This document shows positions 8,268 through 16,072 of a stretch of 23,494 nt of DNA, one piece after another. The DNA is from a virus. The DNA lies in IMG/VR virus record IMGVR_UViG_3300017726_000087, positions 1 to 23,494 of that record; one strand, 5' to 3'. The notes under the pieces were generated by a model that did not search any database, was not told the origin of the DNA, and saw nothing but the letters and a program-made list of their open reading frames with translations. Each line of letters begins with the position of its first letter. Within the stretch, counting starts at the first letter, position 1. Made by a program: the position numbers and the translations under genes.

Positions 8268-9157
8268 TAGCTACCGTCCATGTCTCCTAAACCAAAGTCC
8301 GCGCTAGTAAAAGCGTTTGTATTTACTATACCTTCATTAGTATTTAATGGAACGTTTAAAGCTTGATTATTAATATTACTAGGATCATTAAGTGTAAAAC
8401 TTGTTTCTGAAATTTTTTCATCTTCATCCTCGTCTAATGTTCCTGTTGGTGTTCCAAATAAACCTAGACGATTATAGTCACCCATGTCATCATAAAATTT
8501 ATTTCTAAATAATCCTTGACCTTTGTCATACGCACTACCAATAGCACCACCTACAAAAGGTATGCCTGTTACTAAACTCATCAATCCACCAAACAATCTT
8601 CCACCAAAACCTGGTTTAAGAGAACCATCAGCTAGTGTATCTGTATATCCATATTTATTTGCACCACCAAATAAACGACTTCTGCCTGTGTATTTTTGTA
8701 AAGGACCATAAGTTCTATTAGCAATGTTAGCTCTTTCATCATAACCCAGTCTACCAGCTTGTGCTCTTTCTGCCATTTGTAATGTAGCTCTTTGATTTGC
8801 TGTTCTTCTATCAAAATCTCTATCGCTCTCTCCTGGTCCTTGACCAGAAAAACCTCCACCTCCAGGACCTGAATCGTATCCACCGCCAGCATCTGTGTCT
8901 CCCCCTGATGCACCGCCACCACCTACATCACCAAAACTATCTAGTGACATAATTCCTGATGGACCCATGTTAGGACCTTTAGATAAAGATCCATGTATAT
9001 CTTTTTTAAGTATTAAATCTTTTTCTTCTTTTGTAATATATGCAAGTTCTGTTGCAGGAGCATCAGGACTAGATTGCCATTTTCTAGGTGCAACAACCTG
9101 TGGCTGTTTACCTAAATAGTTTTCTACTCCACCTTGTACTATTGGTTTCTTTGCCAT
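8267..9157 (-). CDS. Putative virion protein with conserved N-terminus and Gly-rich linker (296 aa)
   Basis: The N-terminus (MAKKPIVQGGVENYLGKQPQ, then VVAPRKWQSSPDAPATEL and ITKEEKDLIL) is a block I associate with structural genes of marine podoviruses. Residues 70-108 are a glycine/aspartate linker (VGGGGASGGDTDAGGG). A charged helix follows (ESDRDFDRRTANQRATLQMA). Residues near 185-210 form a hydrophobic segment (FGGLMSLVTGIPFVGGAIGS) that could contact membrane or a tail channel. The C-terminus is acidic (LDEDEDEKISE). The ribosome binding site AGGAGGT (9166-9172) is embedded in the last codons of the nozzle gene, and the ATG overlaps its stop as TAATG at 9157. The position after the nozzle and before the ejection proteins suggests a tail or internal protein. 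No catalytic motif is seen. Confidence 0.6.
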   Translation of the reverse strand: MAKKPIVQGGVENYLGKQPQVVAPRKWQSSPDAPATELAYITKEEKDLILKKDIHGSLSKGPNMGPSGIMSLDSFGDVGGGGASGGDTDAGGGYDSGPGGGGFSGQGPGESDRDFDRRTANQRATLQMAERAQAGRLGYDERANIANRTYGPLQKYTGRSRLFGGANKYGYTDTLADGSLKPGFGGRLFGGLMSLVTGIPFVGGAIGSAYDKGQGLFRNKFYDDMGDYNRLGLFGTPTGTLDEDEDEKISETSFTLNDPSNINNQALNVPLNTNEGIVNTNAFTSADFGLGDMDGS

Positions 9158-11334
9158 TATCTTCTACCTCCTGGGTGTATGTCTAATCTAAATGTACCCA
9201 ACTTCCAATCTTCACCGGCTGCAGTATTAGCAACCTCAAGAGCAATCTGTCTTGCTCTTACTCTAACATCTTTTTTAGTTGTTGTAGAATCACAAGAAAA
9301 AGTATTCGTAACTTGTGCACTATTTGGATAAACTCTTGTTTTAAATTTAATTGCTGTGTTACCTGTTTGACTAATAAAATCTGGTATAAATCTGCTTATT
9401 CTCATTATAAATTCTCCATCACCTCTCAAGTCTGGTGAACCAAGTGCTTGACCGCTTGCAGCTCTTCTTTGTGTAATATCAAAATCACCAGAAGTAATAC
9501 TAGCAATAACAGCGGTAATAACACCACCAGCATTTACTTGATCGGTTCCTGTTTCCTGTTGATAGTATATAGTACATCCGTCTGTATTACCAGTAACATC
9601 GTAAGAGCTATTGCTGCTAGGATCATAGTAGGTAGCATGAGGTCGTTCGAATACAGCAGAGTCTTGCCATGCTGCTCTAGGTAAAGTGCCTGTTGTCCAT
9701 ATAGGTCTTTTAGGTGTTGAGTCTAGATAATTGTATGTAACTACCCTGTTAATTTGATTAGAGTTTGTTGTGCAATAAAACCAACTTATTTCTCCAAATA
9801 GATTATTTAGTCCTGCATTAATAAGATCTCTAGAAACTAAATTTATATCATCATAAACATCGTCTTCAACTAAACAAGGCATTGATTTTAATTGACCATC
9901 ATATGTAAAGAATCCATTTTCTGACATCCAATAGGCAGAACCATCTACCTCTATACAAGCATTTTTTCCCACTAGTCCGCAGTTAGTTCCTACCTGTTCA
10001 AAAGAGAAAGTAAACGGCTGACCCACAAACTTCATAAGAAATAGTGCAGTATCAGTCCATACATAAATAGCATCCCTACCTTTGATAGCTCCCATAATTC
10101 TTGAACCATCAGCAAGTCTTTGAGTACCTGCGGTATTGTCAGCTCTGACTGTGTATGAATCTGTTTGATCAATACTTTCTTGAGAAGAGAATCTAATAAA
10201 CATATCATCTTGAGTGCTAGCACTTCCTACAGTTGTTTCTGTACCAAAAAATACTAAGTGTCTGTCGGGTGTAGATACTAATACATGTCTTGATGCAGTC
10301 GGTGCATTTGGTAAAAGAGTGGCTCTTGTACTAGTAGACCCGGCTGCTGCTGCATCCCATTCAAAACAAGCACCATTATATATAAGAGCAATTAATTTTG
10401 TACCATAGTTATCTAATATCCATAGTCCTGGGTCAATCGTAAAGTCAGAAGAAGATGCTTCACCCCAACCTACAAAGTCAGATATATTGGTAACCGTAGC
10501 ACCTCCACTGTGAGTCGCTTTGGTTGTTCCATTAACACCTCGAGCTCCTCCGCTTAGAGTATTAGTTGTGGTATTGTTAGCTGTAAAACTTATGTCTTCT
10601 GTTCCAATTCTTATTTCTCCAGTTGATGGAAAAGCTGCAGTGCTGGCTAATACAATATCAGTCGTAGTCAGATCTGTTATGGCAGTTGCAAGAGTGCTCG
10701 TTGCTGGTCCTAATGCAGTTCCTGCCCAAAGACCTGTACCCCAACCAAAGCCACCTAATTGTTGTGAGGGTCCTACGTCATAATAACATAAGACAGAAGC
10801 TGACCCTGCAGTTGATAACGGAGTTCCAGTTTCTTGAGTAGCCATAGTAATCGTAAATGTTGTAGATGTAGGCACAGAAGTAACCATAAACTTTTCATCT
10901 TCAAAAGTTGCATTGGTAAAAGTAGAACCAGATAAACCTGTTACACTATCAAATAAAACAATACCATCTTCTAATAATCCATGAGCCCCGGTGCATGTTA
11001 CCGTAACTGTGGTTGATGAAGATGTGCTGGTAAAATTAGCTCCTGTTAAAGTAGTTTTAATAGGGTGTATGTCATAGTATGTACCACCAGAATATACGTA
11101 TAAAATTTTATTTGTTCCAATAGCAGCGTATTTAACACCTGAGTTATCGTCCCAATGATGAATAGCTCTAGCGGCACCAGTTAATTTACTGACTCCTAAT
11201 TGTTCCCAACCACCTATTTTTTCAGGTGAGCCATACCTAAAACGTACGTTATCACCATCAAACCATTGCCCTTCGGCTCCGGTTTCCGTTACTTGTTTAT
11301 TAAATCCTGGGGCAAAGCCTAATTTTTGTAGCAT
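9157..11334 (-). CDS. Tail nozzle / hub-like beta-propeller structural protein (725 aa)
   Basis: The protein opens with MLQKLGFAPGFNKQVTETGA, EGQWFDGDNVRFRYGSPEKI and GGWEQL. This is the N-terminal pattern of large podovirus tail proteins that bind under the adaptor ring: a 'path' loop, then 'DGDNVRFR.G.PEKIGGWE'. The body has regularly spaced WxxDxxxxKYAAIG/KLIALIYNG/HLVFFG/IYVWTD blades, as expected for a beta-propeller, similar in layout to P22 gp10-type and T7 gp12-type nozzle proteins. Residues 101-170 and 221-283 are two inserted beta modules that also occur in the 265-aa protein at 22584-23381. The C-terminus (KDVRVRARQIALEVANTAAG, then WKLGTFRLDIHPGGRR) fits the closing strand. An extended -10 promoter element lies upstream. 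The fold call is by pattern only. Confidence 0.6.
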   Translation of the reverse strand: MLQKLGFAPGFNKQVTETGAEGQWFDGDNVRFRYGSPEKIGGWEQLGVSKLTGAARAIHHWDDNSGVKYAAIGTNKILYVYSGGTYYDIHPIKTTLTGANFTSTSSSTTVTVTCTGAHGLLEDGIVLFDSVTGLSGSTFTNATFEDEKFMVTSVPTSTTFTITMATQETGTPLSTAGSASVLCYYDVGPSQQLGGFGWGTGLWAGTALGPATSTLATAITDLTTTDIVLASTAAFPSTGEIRIGTEDISFTANNTTTNTLSGGARGVNGTTKATHSGGATVTNISDFVGWGEASSSDFTIDPGLWILDNYGTKLIALIYNGACFEWDAAAAGSTSTRATLLPNAPTASRHVLVSTPDRHLVFFGTETTVGSASTQDDMFIRFSSQESIDQTDSYTVRADNTAGTQRLADGSRIMGAIKGRDAIYVWTDTALFLMKFVGQPFTFSFEQVGTNCGLVGKNACIEVDGSAYWMSENGFFTYDGQLKSMPCLVEDDVYDDINLVSRDLINAGLNNLFGEISWFYCTTNSNQINRVVTYNYLDSTPKRPIWTTGTLPRAAWQDSAVFERPHATYYDPSSNSSYDVTGNTDGCTIYYQQETGTDQVNAGGVITAVIASITSGDFDITQRRAASGQALGSPDLRGDGEFIMRISRFIPDFISQTGNTAIKFKTRVYPNSAQVTNTFSCDSTTTKKDVRVRARQIALEVANTAAGEDWKLGTFRLDIHPGGRR

Positions 11335-11357
11335 AAAAAAACCTGTTTTAACGCTAG

Positions 11358-11385
11358 ATTATATCAGATTTATTGTGGATTTCTA
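11358..11385 (-). promoter_or_regulatory. Candidate extended -10 promoter for the nozzle gene and downstream genes
   Basis: On the minus strand the 48-base gap after the last oxygenase gene holds TGATATAAT (11366-11358), a perfect extended -10 (TG-n-TATAAT). Sixteen bases upstream is TAGAAA (11385-11380), a 4/6 match to TTGACA. The expected start near 11351 gives a leader of about 17 bases with AGG before the ATG at 11334. It is one of the two longest intergenic gaps in the window, and the element sits exactly at the boundary between the oxygenase array and the structural genes. Chance matches are common in AT-rich DNA, so this is a candidate only. Confidence 0.5.
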
Positions 11386-11976
11386 GAGGTTTAATACCAG
11401 ACCAATTCTATTATCATCTATTTTGTGTGTAGGAACTTCGTGATACAACCAAGATGGCCATAATAAAAGACTTCCTACTACAGGTTTATATGAAACAGTA
11501 CCAAAAGTATTTATATTTTGATAATCCAATACAGGCCAATTAGTATATTCTCTTACATGTATAGGATCGTTAAAAATAATTTGAGCAGAACCTTCTGGTA
11601 CTTTTAAATATAGAATGCCTGATAGCTGATATTTATGTATATGTCTTTCTTGATAAGACCCTTTATTCAATTCTGTGGTAAAAAAATAAGGATCAAATTT
11701 TTTAGCTATTTGACTATAATCAAAACCTAAATCTGTTAAATAAGCTTGTGCCACTTGTTTTAAATATTTTAAAAACTTTTGATATTCAGGTTGTTTAGCT
11801 AAATTATATTTAGTGTCGTATGTAGTTCTACCTTTATAAAATCTTTCTTTATTAATCTTTTCATAGTCTAAATATTTAAGGGACGGCTTTAATAATTTTT
11901 TAGCCCATTCTGGATTGTAGTGTGATAAGATAGGAACAGAGAACCAGCTTTCTATTTTATAATTAGTTATTTTCAT
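11383..11976 (-). CDS. 2OG-Fe(II) oxygenase-like protein 9 of 9 (HxH type, 197 aa)
   Basis: Last gene of the array. The metal motif reads RHIHKYQLSGILYL with H112 and H114. The distal histidine is H179 in LLWPSWLYHEVPTH and the putative 2OG-binding arginine is R190 (11 residues on, in DNRIGLVLNL). After the first motif comes FNDPIHVREY, the 'F-x-DP-R' block of the putative oxygenase family PF13759, and YKPVVGSLLLWPSW forms the strand before the distal histidine. The N-terminus (WFSVPILSHYNPEW) aligns with that of protein 5 (YFQSPICSIEIPEW), so these two look like paralogues. The ATG overlaps the end of gene 8 by 14 bases. The stop TAG overlaps the -35 region of the next candidate promoter. 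A fold-level call is secure; substrate and activity are unknown. Confidence 0.8.
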   Translation of the reverse strand: MKITNYKIESWFSVPILSHYNPEWAKKLLKPSLKYLDYEKINKERFYKGRTTYDTKYNLAKQPEYQKFLKYLKQVAQAYLTDLGFDYSQIAKKFDPYFFTTELNKGSYQERHIHKYQLSGILYLKVPEGSAQIIFNDPIHVREYTNWPVLDYQNINTFGTVSYKPVVGSLLLWPSWLYHEVPTHKIDDNRIGLVLNL

Positions 11977-12496
11977 TAAATATTTCCCAATGTTTTTCTA
12001 TTGCAATTATTTCCATATTTATCGAAAGTCTAAGCTGTTTTGATTTAACATTAACAGGGTTATGCCATAACCAGCATGGAAAAATATATAACTCATTTGT
12101 TTTAGGTTTAATTTTTAATATATCTTTTCTTCGATTTCTAAATTCTATTTCACCACCTTCCATATCTTTTGGTATATCTAAATAATAAACTGAATTAATA
12201 GTTGAAGATTTAATGTGATTATGCCAATTAACAGATGGTTTAAAGTCTTTATTAGAAGCTACAGCCCAACAAAAATCTCTATTCAAATCTTTATTAACTT
12301 TAAACTTTAAATGCTTTTGAGCAGTATTTACAAATGTATTATAAAGTTTTGTAGTAAATTTACTTTTTTCAAGAGCATAATTATTATCCCACTGTGCTCT
12401 TTTAATTTGATCAATAACTTTATTTTTAACTCTTGTATGCTCTCCTTTAGAAAAGTCGTATAAATTATCAATCCTTATAATAGGAAAGTCTTTCAT
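11963..12496 (-). CDS. 2OG-Fe(II) oxygenase-like protein 8 of 9 (HxH type, 177 aa)
   Basis: The core begins at NWHNHIKSSTINSVYYLDIP, with H92 and H94 as proximal ligands. The strand GGEIEFRN follows, then LYIFPCWLWHNPVNV with the distal H145, and R156/S158 in LRLSINMEI. This is the complete H-x-H, H, R-x-S order expected for a double-stranded beta-helix oxygenase of the PF13759 kind, with His where the usual Asp would be. The first 75 residues are variable, charged and helical. The start forms TAATG with the stop of gene 7 at 12496. The Trp-His and VYYL context is closest to proteins 1 and 3 of the array. A C-terminal extension of about 15 residues (AIEKHWEIFNENN) is not seen in those two. 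Confidence 0.8.
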   Translation of the reverse strand: MKDFPIIRIDNLYDFSKGEHTRVKNKVIDQIKRAQWDNNYALEKSKFTTKLYNTFVNTAQKHLKFKVNKDLNRDFCWAVASNKDFKPSVNWHNHIKSSTINSVYYLDIPKDMEGGEIEFRNRRKDILKIKPKTNELYIFPCWLWHNPVNVKSKQLRLSINMEIIAIEKHWEIFNENN

Positions 12497-13176
12497 TATC
12501 TCGGAATCTTTTTTTCTACTCTTTTAAATCTACTTGGTAACCCTAAATGTGGTCGTCTATCAAAAGCGTTTTCTTCTGCACCTTTAGTTGCTTTGTTATT
12601 GTAATGTAAAAATACTTGTGCACAATAATTTCCTGTATAAGGCTCTCTCCAATGTTCTAGTAAATCACCTCTATAAACTAACATGTCACCAGGTTTTAAA
12701 TCTACCTTAACTCCTTTAGATTTAGACGCATCATAATCTCTTGTTGTTGGATTTATTCCACCTTCTTTTTCATTTGGGTTTATATAAATTGGCCAAGGTT
12801 TATCTCCGCCTAAATTTAATGTAGTTGATATTTCACAACTAAATCTATCTTTGTGTCTATGTAATACATCTTTCACTTTATAAACTCTAGTGTAAGAATA
12901 ATTTTCAAATAATTTTAAACCTGTAGCTTTTTCCATTTTTGGTTTTAATGTAGTTAATAATGTTTCCATCATCACATCTCCATAATGAGAATAAGTACCT
13001 GGAACTTGTTTATCTCTCCAAGTGCCCCAGTCATGATTAAATTCTGATATATGTTTAGTTGTAATAAATGCTTGAGTTACTTTTCTTTTAAGCAAGATAT
13101 AGTTTTTTAAAAGCTCAGCGATATCCTTACTTACGGCTCCTTTTATTACAGTAAATTTATCTTTTTTCCAATTCAT
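12496..13176 (-). CDS. 2OG-Fe(II) oxygenase-like protein 7 of 9 (HxD type, no canonical Arg, 226 aa)
   Basis: The proximal motif is HRHKDRFSCEISTTLNLGG, giving H108-x-D110 with a canonical carboxylate. KPGDMLVYRGDLLEHWREPY gives the distal H175. At 10-12 residues past this histidine, where the other proteins have arginine, the sequence is YCAQVFLHYN (C185, A186, Q187), so the usual 2OG-binding Arg is missing. R177, immediately after the distal His, could substitute. I recall the EHWREP...CAQVFLHYN pattern from other marine-phage proteins, so it is probably a subfamily feature and not decay. The N-terminal 95 residues are helical, and the C-terminus is basic (SRFKRVEKKIPR). The ATG lies one base after gene 6's TAA, and the stop overlaps gene 8's ATG (TAATG). 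Confidence 0.75.
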   Translation of the reverse strand: MNWKKDKFTVIKGAVSKDIAELLKNYILLKRKVTQAFITTKHISEFNHDWGTWRDKQVPGTYSHYGDVMMETLLTTLKPKMEKATGLKLFENYSYTRVYKVKDVLHRHKDRFSCEISTTLNLGGDKPWPIYINPNEKEGGINPTTRDYDASKSKGVKVDLKPGDMLVYRGDLLEHWREPYTGNYCAQVFLHYNNKATKGAEENAFDRRPHLGLPSRFKRVEKKIPR

Positions 13177-13177
13177 A

Positions 13178-13672
13178 TTATTGATAGTTAAAATTAATTA
13201 CTATTTTATATTTTTGATCTGTACAAGTTGTAGCTTGATGGGTTTCATTTCCTTCAAAAAATACTATCCTGTTTTCTTTTGCTTGTACCTTTCTATCTTT
13301 AAACAATGTTAAACCATTATTAGTATTAATATATAATATAGCTGCTTTACATTTATACTCTTGATCTGTGTGTTTATCAAACTTATAAACTTTATCTGTA
13401 TTAGAAACTAAATTTGCTTTTATTCTTATAAAATATTTAGGTTTTAATATTTCTATAATAGGTTCTAATAAACTATAAGCATTAGAATTTATTTTATTAT
13501 CTTCAAAAAAAACATGAGTAAGTTGGTAATCACTTTTATGTTTTGTATATTCTTTAGGGTCTTTGGATGTTTTATTATTATTTAAATACCAAGGAAAAAC
13601 ATCAGAAGTTAAAGCTTTTTTTATTTTATTAAAGTCTTCTTTTTTTAAAAAATTATTTTTTACTTTTGACAT
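13178..13672 (-). CDS. 2OG-Fe(II) oxygenase-like protein 6 of 9 (HxD type, Arg replaced by Lys, 164 aa)
   Basis: A short protein whose core reads FDKHTDQEYKCKAAILYINT (H101-x-D103). GLTLFKD and then RIVFFEGNETHQATT follow with the distal H145. The final strand is TDQKYKIVINFNY. The residue that is Arg in related proteins (by recollection, xNRIVxNFNY) is K156 here, which might weaken 2OG binding or change the co-substrate. It is the smallest HxD member and resembles the compact phage oxygenase-like proteins often found in marine T4-like phages. The ATG at 13672 lies within gene 5 (20-base overlap) and is preceded by GAGGAC. The start MSKVKNNFLKKEDFNK leaves only about 75 residues before the core. 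Confidence 0.75.
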   Translation of the reverse strand: MSKVKNNFLKKEDFNKIKKALTSDVFPWYLNNNKTSKDPKEYTKHKSDYQLTHVFFEDNKINSNAYSLLEPIIEILKPKYFIRIKANLVSNTDKVYKFDKHTDQEYKCKAAILYINTNNGLTLFKDRKVQAKENRIVFFEGNETHQATTCTDQKYKIVINFNYQ

Positions 13673-14351
13673 CTTGTCCTCTCAAATGATTGGTTAATAA
13701 TTTTCTAACAGCTTGTAAATTAAAATGCACAAATCTAAAATCATCTACTCCAGCATCTACTGTAAAACCATGTTCTAAATATGATGGAAAAAAAATCATA
13801 GTCCCTGGTTTAGGTTTATATTGAATCAGTGGTGAAGCCATTGAAATGTTAGCCGGATCTTTCAGAGGCAAGTCTGACATGACTTTAGCTAATCTTGGAT
13901 CTTTAAAATAAGGAACAGAGGTTCTGTCACTACATTTTAAAAAATAAAAACCTGAAATATGGTTATCATAATGTATGTGACCTTCATGGTGTCCTCCACC
14001 TTTTTTAGAAAATTCTTGTACCCATAATTCAGTCCACATTAATTCGTACTGAGACATATCATATCCAAAAAAATCCATAACATTCCAACTTGTTGATCCA
14101 ACATATTCTTGAAATTCTTTTAATTCAGGATCGTTAATCATGCTTCCTGAATGGTGTGATAAAGTTATATCCCCAACTTTTTTCTTCCATCTTTTTTCCC
14201 TATCTTTAATCATAGGTTCATTTCTTTTCTTGGCTTCTTTAATATATTTATTACATACTTTATCAACATGGCCTACCCACTCAGGTATTTCAATAGAACA
14301 GATTGGAGATTGAAAATAAATTGATGTAGTTAATTTATCTGTTTTAGGCAT
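13653..14351 (-). CDS. 2OG-Fe(II) oxygenase-like protein 5 of 9 (HxH type, 232 aa)
   Basis: The start used here is the ATG at 14351 (MPKTDKLTTSIYFQ), two bases after gene 4's TAA. A longer reading from 14372 would need a TTG start and a 20-base overlap, and seems unnecessary. The core is HHEGHIHYDNHISGFYFL with H125 and H127. YFKDPRLAK then forms the DPR block of PF13759. KPGTMIFFPSYLEHGF carries the distal H194, and R206 lies in DDFRFVHFNL. A 20-residue insert between DPR and the distal strand (DLPLKDPANISMASPLIQYK) makes it one of the longer members. N-terminal YFQSPICSIEIPEW matches protein 9. The C-terminal tail is basic (RGQDVKSKK). Confidence 0.78.
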   Translation of the reverse strand: MPKTDKLTTSIYFQSPICSIEIPEWVGHVDKVCNKYIKEAKKRNEPMIKDREKRWKKKVGDITLSHHSGSMINDPELKEFQEYVGSTSWNVMDFFGYDMSQYELMWTELWVQEFSKKGGGHHEGHIHYDNHISGFYFLKCSDRTSVPYFKDPRLAKVMSDLPLKDPANISMASPLIQYKPKPGTMIFFPSYLEHGFTVDAGVDDFRFVHFNLQAVRKLLTNHLRGQDVKSKK

Positions 14352-14352
14352 A

Positions 14353-15021
14353 TTATTTAAATGGATACCCAAGTGCCCATAGCACTAATGAATATCTTTT
14401 TCCTGTAGTAACTGGTTTAACTCTATGCCATAGATGAGAAGGAAATACAATAATACTTCCTCTTGCACCAAAATGTCTTTTAGTATTTAAAACTATTTTT
14501 GGATCTGTTTCTGTTCTTGGTTGTATTTCTAACTCCCCACCTTTGTAATCTTTAGGATTAGATAATTGAACAATAGCTGAAATTTTTCTTTGTTTACCAT
14601 GGAAATTAGGATCTGCTGGATTATCATAAGGTGTTGGAAAAGGGTCACAATGCCAATCATAAAACTGGTTACGTTTATATTTAGTAAATTGGCAAGTTTC
14701 AAAATAACTAATTTCAAAATTCCAACCAGCGCTTTGATTTGCTTGATGTATATAAGGAATTATTTGATCATAGATCCATCTATCATTTACCCAAGCAACA
14801 TTAGAATCTCTTTGTTTTTTTAAATCTTTTATTTCTTTTCTTGTTAAGTGTTTTTGAATTTCTGATTCATGTTTTACACCAATTCTTTCTTTAACACTCC
14901 TTGCTGTTTTACCTATGGTTCCTATTTTTTCTCTTTGAGAATTACCATGTTCTATTAATTCATCACAAAACTTGTCTCCAAGTATACCTGTAAAATACCA
15001 ATAAGCGTTTTTTAAAATCAT
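14353..15021 (-). CDS. 2OG-Fe(II) oxygenase, PKHD/prolyl-hydroxylase-like, 4 of 9 (HxD type, 222 aa)
   Basis: This is the most canonical enzyme of the array. QFYDWHCDPFPTP gives H124-x-D126. RKISAIVQLSNPKDYKGGEL is the classic strand of PKHD-type/P4H-like hydroxylases (PF13640). SIIVFPSHLWHRVKPV gives the distal H199, and GKRYSLVLWALGYPF gives R209-x-S211. All four expected 2OG/iron residues are present, in the usual order and spacing. Length and the YFTGILGDKFCDELI N-terminus are normal for this family. Members hydroxylate protein or small-molecule substrates in other organisms; which applies here cannot be read from sequence. The ATG overlaps the TGA of gene 3 in a four-base ATGA junction. 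If only one protein of the array is an active hydroxylase, this is the best candidate. Confidence 0.88.
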   Translation of the reverse strand: MILKNAYWYFTGILGDKFCDELIEHGNSQREKIGTIGKTARSVKERIGVKHESEIQKHLTRKEIKDLKKQRDSNVAWVNDRWIYDQIIPYIHQANQSAGWNFEISYFETCQFTKYKRNQFYDWHCDPFPTPYDNPADPNFHGKQRKISAIVQLSNPKDYKGGELEIQPRTETDPKIVLNTKRHFGARGSIIVFPSHLWHRVKPVTTGKRYSLVLWALGYPFK

Positions 15022-15470
15022 ATTAAATCTATTGCAATTGAATAACGTTTAATTTTTTTAGGTGAATAAGGTTGAGAATGTATTTCATTACCATCAAAAA
15101 CTAATAAAGAATTTTGTGGACATTTTCGTGAAGTAATCTTGTCCCAACTATATCTTTCATCTCTAAACATAGTTCCTAAACTATCAGAATTTTGTAAAAA
15201 GTAAACAGCCGATAATTTACAGGTAGGGTGATTGTGCCAATTAATCTCATCCCCTTCACAATAATTACCCCAAGAATTTTCAATTTGATATTTTTTAAAA
15301 TATTTAGACATAATTAAATTGTAAAAATGTTTAGTTTCGTCAAACGTATGTAGATCCATAAGAGTCTGTAAACCAGGACATCTTGGCCTTAAATCTCTAA
15401 CCTGTGTTTTAACAAACGCCAGTAACTTTTTTCTTTCTTTTTCTGTAAGAATATTTTTATATAACTTCAT
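15018..15470 (-). CDS. 2OG-Fe(II) oxygenase-like protein 3 of 9 (HxH type, 150 aa)
   Basis: The shortest member. The core reads NWHNHPTCKLSAVYFLQNSD with H79 and H81. LGTMFRD follows, then SLLVFDGNEIHSQPYSP with the distal H131, and R142/S144 in IKRYSIAIDLI. The Trp before the first His and the LSAVYFL strand place it near protein 1 (WHTHPRTNLSAVYYL). The N-terminal 60 residues are helical (LTEKERKKLLAFVKTQV). It begins at TAATG with gene 2's stop (15470) and ends in the ATGA overlap with gene 4. At 150 residues it is close to the minimum for this fold, so it probably has no separate substrate-recognition domain. Confidence 0.78.
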   Translation of the reverse strand: MKLYKNILTEKERKKLLAFVKTQVRDLRPRCPGLQTLMDLHTFDETKHFYNLIMSKYFKKYQIENSWGNYCEGDEINWHNHPTCKLSAVYFLQNSDSLGTMFRDERYSWDKITSRKCPQNSLLVFDGNEIHSQPYSPKKIKRYSIAIDLI

Positions 15471-16072
15471 TATGTCTGTAAAAGTACATTACCTGCAATA
15501 GACATTCTGGTTTTGTTGCTGTTATAAAACGGGTATACAATATGCTGTAATTGTGCAGGAAATAATACTATACGCCCCTCATCTTTTTTAGTTAAAGTTA
15601 ATCTATGTGTTAAATTTTTTCCTATAATAGAATTGTAATTATATTCAAATATTGAAGGAACTGGTATCTGCATCCAAATATTATAAGACAACACACCGCC
15701 ATGTTCGTGTAGTGGTAAATATTCATTTTTTTTCTGAAAGTTTACCCATGGTGTTCTAAAAGCCATTGGTACATCTTTATCTAAATATCTTATACCATCT
15801 AAATAACCTGGAAAAGTTTCTCTATATTTTTGAATCATTTTTTTAATAACTTCAATTATCTTTAATGTATTTTCTTCTGTTATAAAATAATGTTCTGATA
15901 CGCCTTTCTCAGTTAAATAAGATATCATTTTTTTCTTATAATCTATGTCTAAAGCAATTCCACGTGGTTTTGGTTTCTTTATAGATAAACATTCTTTTAA
16001 TAAAGAATTATATAATTCTTTTGGTAATCTACTTTCTATAACTCCAAAATTAGGTAGTGGTAAAATTTCCAT
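15470..16072 (-). CDS. 2OG-Fe(II) oxygenase-like protein 2 of 9 (HxH type, 200 aa)
   Basis: The central sequence FRTPWVNFQKKNEYLPLHEH, followed by GGVLSYNIWMQIP, gives H122 and H124 with E123 between them. RIVLFPAQLQHIVYPF gives the distal H167, and R179-x-S181 lies in TRMSIAGNVLL. The 'W-N-QK---Y-PLH-H-G--S---W--IP' block defines a recognisable marine-phage subfamily distinct from the other array members. IFEYNYNSIIGKNLTH sits where other members carry the F-x-DP block. E123 or H124 could supply the second proximal ligand; alignment favours H124. The start forms TAATG with gene 1's stop at 16072. The N-terminus (LPNFGVIESRLPKELYN) resembles a short substrate-lid helix. Confidence 0.78.
   Translation of the reverse strand: MEILPLPNFGVIESRLPKELYNSLLKECLSIKKPKPRGIALDIDYKKKMISYLTEKGVSEHYFITEENTLKIIEVIKKMIQKYRETFPGYLDGIRYLDKDVPMAFRTPWVNFQKKNEYLPLHEHGGVLSYNIWMQIPVPSIFEYNYNSIIGKNLTHRLTLTKKDEGRIVLFPAQLQHIVYPFYNSNKTRMSIAGNVLLQT

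Noticed and set aside
14352-14372. Upstream start for oxygenase 5 (21 extra bases)
   Set aside because: It would require a TTG start and a 20-base overlap. The ATG at 14351 lies directly after the previous stop and gives the normal layout of the array.
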